DNA from: Thioalkalivibrio nitratireducens
Lineage (GTDB): Bacteria > Pseudomonadota > Gammaproteobacteria > Ectothiorhodospirales > Ectothiorhodospiraceae
Length of the DNA: 10,098 nucleotides
Direction of reading: 5' to 3'
NCBI GenBank assembly: GCA_011390385.1
Contig: JAABSN010000118.1
Span: forward strand, 1-10,098
Shown here piece after piece: positions 7,762 through 10,098 of the stretch; positions within the stretch are counted from its first letter, which is position 1; the number at the start of each line of letters is the position of its first letter. The position numbers and the translations under genes are program-made. Under the pieces are notes generated by a model. It saw only the letters and a list, made by a program, of their open reading frames with translations. It ran no database searches and was not told the DNA's origin.

Positions 7762-8966
7762 TCAGGTTTGCACCGAATAGCCGTAATGCTCCGCAAACGG
7801 GCGCAAGACCGGCAGGTATGGCGCAAGCTGTGCGCGGTAGTTCAGCCAGCGGCCGGCCGAGCGCTGATGGAACGGCTCGGCGACCTGCTGGAAACTAGCG
7901 GTCCGCACCGGGGCCCGTCGCGCCAGCCGCGCGGCGTGGTCGAACATGGCCGGCACCGGGTCGATGTCCTGGCGGCGGACGTTTCCGACCAGCAACTGGT
8001 TGCCCTTCGTGTAGGCCGCGAAAACCTCGTCATAGCGACCCGCGCGGTCGAGGGCGATGCCAGATTCAAAGCAGTACTGCCGCACCCGGTCCAGTGCCGT
8101 GGCTGCCTCCTCCAGGCGCCCTGCCTGTTCATGAATGCTGGCCACTTCCACCCAGGCCTGGATTTCCATCGGGTTCAGCGCCAGGGCCTTGTGCAAGGCG
8201 GCGAGCGCCTGCGCGGGCTCGTTCAGCTCGTGCAACAAGGCGCCGAGGTAAAACCACGCCAGCGCATTGTGTTCGTCCAGGCGGACGGCTTCCTCGAAAT
8301 ATCCCCTCGCCCGGCCCAGCCGGCCGCGCAGGTGCAGTGCCAGGCCGGTGTCGAGCAACGCTTCGAGATTGTGCGGGTCACGCTCGAGCACCGACTCGAG
8401 GCAGAACAATTCCTGGTCGACCTGCTCCGCCAACAGCAGCGATATCCCGAGATTCAGCTCTGCGGCGATGAAACCGGGCGCCAGCTCCACGGCCCGGCGG
8501 TAAGCCTTGATGGCTTAATTCAGCGCGCCGGTCACGCGCAACACCAGGCCGAGGTTGGCCCACATCTCCGGATAGTCGTCGCGCAGCGCGACCGCCTTGC
8601 GCAGCGCCGACAACGCGCCCAGAGACTGGCCGGAATTGTGCAGCGCGCGGCCCAGGTGATATGGACGGTGGCGAGCTTCGGATCGTTTTCCAGGGCCAGG
8701 GTGATCTCTCGCCGCGCGCGCTCCGGATCTCCTTACAACATACCAATCACAGAACGGCTGACGGGGGCCTCGGCGTCGTGCCCGGCGGCGAGTTCCCGGC
8801 TCACTGCCATGGCTTTATCACGCCACCTCTCGCCCAGGCAAAGTTCACGCAGCCGGCCTGCGCAGACCGGTCCGCACTTTCGCGCTCCAGTAGAGCCAGG
8901 GCCTCTGCGCTGCGGCCCGCAGCAAATCAGCTGGTTGGCTCGTTCCACGCTGGGGTTTGAATGCAT
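7762..8966 (-). pseudogene. Decayed TPR-sulfotransferase family gene lacking its catalytic core
   Basis: Coding traces run from ATG 8966 (MHSNPSVERANQLI) to the stop at 7762, but the frame is broken repeatedly. An extra T in the run at 8924-8926 separates ANQLI from AAGRSAEALALLERESADRS. A second frame change near 8850-8862 leads to RLRELCLGERWRDKAMAV. A TAA stands at 8735-8733. One base is missing near 8660, between LATVH and YHLGRALHNSG. Another TAA at 8517-8515 interrupts a TPR (VTGALN, stop, AIKAYRRAVELAPGF). The downstream 242 codons are open and contain good TPRs (LDTGLALHLRGRLGRARGYF and similar). They then jump from the region that normally precedes the sulfotransferase domain (AAYTKGNQLL...DHAARL) straight to its C-terminal tail (VRTASFQQVAEPFHQRSAGR, then WLNYRAQLAPYLPVL). 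The roughly 200-residue PAPS-binding catalytic part is absent, with the junction near 7910-7930. A truncated TPR-only protein from an internal GTG (8490) cannot be excluded. Confidence 0.75.
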
Positions 8967-9163
8967 GGTTCTTTGTCCGTGTCGGGCGAAAGCCGGCGTG
9001 GCTGATCGCCGCGAGGGCACCGGTGATGATTTGCTGCGCGCATCGTATCTAAGCTGAGGCCGGAGGCCAACGTGAACGTTTGCCAGGGCAAGCTGGCGTG
9101 CGGGCCGTATTGCTGGTCTATACTGGCCTTGCGAAAACAAGCACCTGAACAACTGGGGATTAT

Positions 9164-9446
9164 GTGGCCGACGTATTCATCGCCTGCGCCCGGGCGGACC
9201 ACGGCCGGCGCTCACTTTGACGAAGTCGAGCGCCTGGCCGATCGCCTTGAAAGTCCGCTCATGCTGGCCGAGACGGCTGGCTCGCGCGGCCAGATGCATC
9301 AATGGTGCGGCGCGGATGGCGATACCGGCAGGGCGCTGCAGCTGTAGCAACAGGCATGTGACGGCTATGCCGTGCTCGGCATGAGGGATCACGTGGCGCT
9401 CAGCGATCGGCTGCTGGCAAGCGAACCCGCGGTGCATGGGGTTTAG
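9164..9446 (+). pseudogene. Gene remnant with TIR-like start and TPR-like remainder
   Basis: GTG at 9164, with GGGG about 5 nt upstream, opens a short frame reading VADVFIACARADHGRRSL and stopping at 9218-9220. This closely resembles the first strand and loop of TIR domains (ADVFISYARAD type). In another frame the sequence goes on as FDEVERLADRLESPLMLAE and RALQL, a TAG at 9345-9347, then QQACDGYAVLGMRDHVAL to a TAG at 9444-9446. These parts have the helix pattern of TPRs in signalling proteins. The pieces suggest a TIR-TPR-type gene reduced by an internal deletion, a frameshift and a stop. A -10-like TATACT lies at 9119-9124, without a good -35. The stretch from 8967 to 9163 otherwise shows nothing. 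The family call rests on short matches by eye and is uncertain. Confidence 0.35.
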
Positions 9447-9476
9447 GGACGCCCTGTCGCCAATGACCCCGCCGCG

Positions 9477-9506
9477 CTGGCACCAAGGCAACCTTCAGCG
9501 TAGTAT
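9477..9506 (+). promoter_or_regulatory. Candidate promoter of ssrA
   Basis: CTGGCA (9477-9482, four of six bases matching TTGACA) and TAGTAT (9501-9506, four of six matching TATAAT) are separated by 18 bp. Transcription would start near 9513, giving a precursor leader of about 14 nt before the mature 5' end at 9527. RNase P would remove this leader, as known for tmRNA. The location is right, but the match to consensus is only moderate. Confidence 0.4.
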
Positions 9507-9526
9507 CTAGGTCTGAACGATTACCT

Positions 9527-9888
9527 GGGGGCGACATGGCTTCGACGTGTGTCGCAAAACCCGGGGTGCATGCCGAGGTGCAGGGACCTCGTAAAACACT
9601 TTGCAAACTTTAGTTGCCAACGACGACAACTACGCACTCGCCGCTTAAAACCCGGTAGGGTGCCGTCTGACTGGACGCGTGCTTGTGAGCACCAGATTTC
9701 AGGCGTCATAACTCACAAGATCGCCGTGAAGCCCGCCCGAGGCTGATCGGTTAAATTTCTCGAGGGATCGCCGCTTGTTTTCCCTGTCCGTCGGGTAGCA
9801 AACGGTTAAAACAATAGACGTGAATAAGCATGTAGACCTCCGGGCGGAGGGCTCGCGGACGCGGGTTCGATTCCCGCCGCCTCCACCA
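9527..9888 (+). ncRNA. ssrA: tmRNA (transfer-messenger RNA)
   Basis: A 362-nt one-piece tmRNA, which rescues stalled ribosomes together with SmpB by adding a degradation tag. The 5' end GGGGGCG (9527-9533) pairs with CGCCTCC (9878-9884) to form the 7-bp acceptor stem with one G-U pair, and ACCA (9885-9888) is encoded. Conserved features are GGCTTCGACG near the 5' end, GGTGCATGCCGAGG, CCTCGTAAAACAC, the TAGTTGCC resume region, AATAAGCATGTAGACC, and the T arm GCGGG-TTCGATT-CCCGC (9861-9877). The tag reading frame is listed separately. The length equals the typical bacterial size (E. coli 363 nt). smpB is often nearby in gammaproteobacteria but is not in this window. The 3' end of ssrA is a common integration site for genomic islands; I see no second copy of its terminal sequence here. 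Confidence 0.97.
9616..9648 (+). other. tmRNA tag-peptide reading frame (ANDDNYALAA)
   Basis: The resume codon GCC at 9616 follows the conserved TTTAGTT. Ten codons then encode ANDDNYALAA, ending at TAA (9646-9648). The tag differs from the E. coli ANDENYALAA only by Asp for Glu at position 4. The LAA end is the signal recognised by ClpXP and ClpAP proteases in E. coli. Confidence 0.95.
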
Positions 9889-9894
9889 AATGAT

Positions 9895-9924
9895 GAAGGG
9901 CCGCCCCACCAGGGGCGGCCCTTC
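9895..9924 (+). terminator. Strong hairpin downstream of ssrA, probable terminator
   Basis: GAAGGGCCGCCCC (9895-9907) and GGGGCGGCCCTTC (9912-9924) form a perfect 13-bp GC-rich stem with an ACCA loop, starting 7 nt after the tmRNA 3' end. The position suits transcription termination. It lacks a clear T-run on the plus strand (GGTGTAAAT follows), so it may act with Rho, or mainly protect or help process the tmRNA precursor end. Confidence 0.7.
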
Positions 9925-9954
9925 GGTGTAAATCGGCATTGAACAGTGACGCCC

Positions 9955-10085
9955 AATCGGCGTCCAATATTGCCCCCCCCTGAAGCCCCTGTCGCAGCCC
10001 CCCTCACCCTTTCAGGAATCGTCTGGGAACGCCAGGGACGTTGATGTGGCAGTGGCCGCTCGAAGGTCAATATTTGACGCCGATC
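9955..10085. repeat. Imperfect 18-bp inverted repeat with AT core, right edge of window
   Basis: The left arm 9955-9972 and right arm 10068-10085 (CAATATTTGACGCCGATC) match as reverse complements at 16 of 18 positions, separated by 95 bp. The left arm also forms a small hairpin of its own (GACGCC 9948-9953, loop CAATC, GGCGTC 9959-9964). A second pair, CCTTTCAGG (10008-10016) and CCTGAAAGG (10090-10098), interleaves with it and may extend past the window. No gene is visible between 9925 and 10098. This could be a regulatory region of the next gene or the edge of a small repeat element. Confidence 0.5.
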
Positions 10086-10098
10086 GCTCCCTGAAAGG

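Noticed and set aside
6967..9057. A 696-codon plus-strand open frame covering the sigma gene and the pseudogene region
   Set aside because: It is antisense to the clearly recognised sigma factor and TPR genes. Long antisense frames are expected in GC-rich DNA, and its translation is Arg/Gln/His-rich with no domain.
9700..9888. Possible att site at the ssrA 3' end
   Set aside because: The 3' end of ssrA is a frequent integration site, but no duplicated copy of the terminal sequence and no integrase gene are present in the window.
1..10098. CRISPR arrays, insertion sequences, tRNA genes other than the tmRNA
   Set aside because: No regularly spaced repeats, transposase motifs or cloverleaf patterns were seen on either strand.

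Overview
The window looks like the chromosome of a GC-rich gammaproteobacterium. The clearest taxonomic signal is the tmRNA tag peptide ANDDNYALAA, one residue from the Escherichia coli ANDENYALAA tag. The pairing of an unusual ECF-type sigma factor with a Hanks-type Ser/Thr kinase carrying TPRs, and the decayed TPR-sulfotransferase gene, fit lineages such as Xanthomonadales or Wenzhouxiangella-like bacteria. That finer placement is inference only.

Layout. (1) Positions 1-2250, minus strand: a two-gene operon of exported proteins. A 195-aa protein with an N-terminal peptidoglycan-binding-like domain is followed 27 bp later by a large protein (at least 545 aa, running off the left edge) that carries a close copy of the same domain near its visible C-terminal end. 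(2) 2251-2571: divergent intergenic region. (3) 2572-4353, plus strand: a small secreted protein and, 15 bp later, a membrane protein built as two copies of a TM-hairpin plus beta-rich domain. (4) 4427-7545, minus strand: an ECF-like sigma factor gene and a 4-bp-overlapping kinase-TPR gene that starts with TTG, converging on the previous operon. (5) 7762 to about 9446: a stretch of decayed genes. A TPR-sulfotransferase pseudogene (minus strand) has several frameshifts, two in-frame stops and a missing sulfotransferase core. A shorter plus-strand remnant has a TIR-like start and a TPR-like remainder. (6) 9527-9888: ssrA (tmRNA), followed by a very strong hairpin and then, to the right edge, an AT-cored inverted repeat enclosing a C-rich tract.

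How the genes may work together. The sigma factor and kinase look like a translationally coupled signalling pair. The sigma factor lacks the acidic residues usual in region 2.2 and has threonines there instead, which suggests activation by phosphorylation from its partner kinase. The two peptidoglycan-binding-domain proteins probably act together in the envelope. The secreted protein and the two-module membrane protein probably form another envelope unit of unknown function. No CRISPR array, insertion sequence or intact mobile-element gene was seen.
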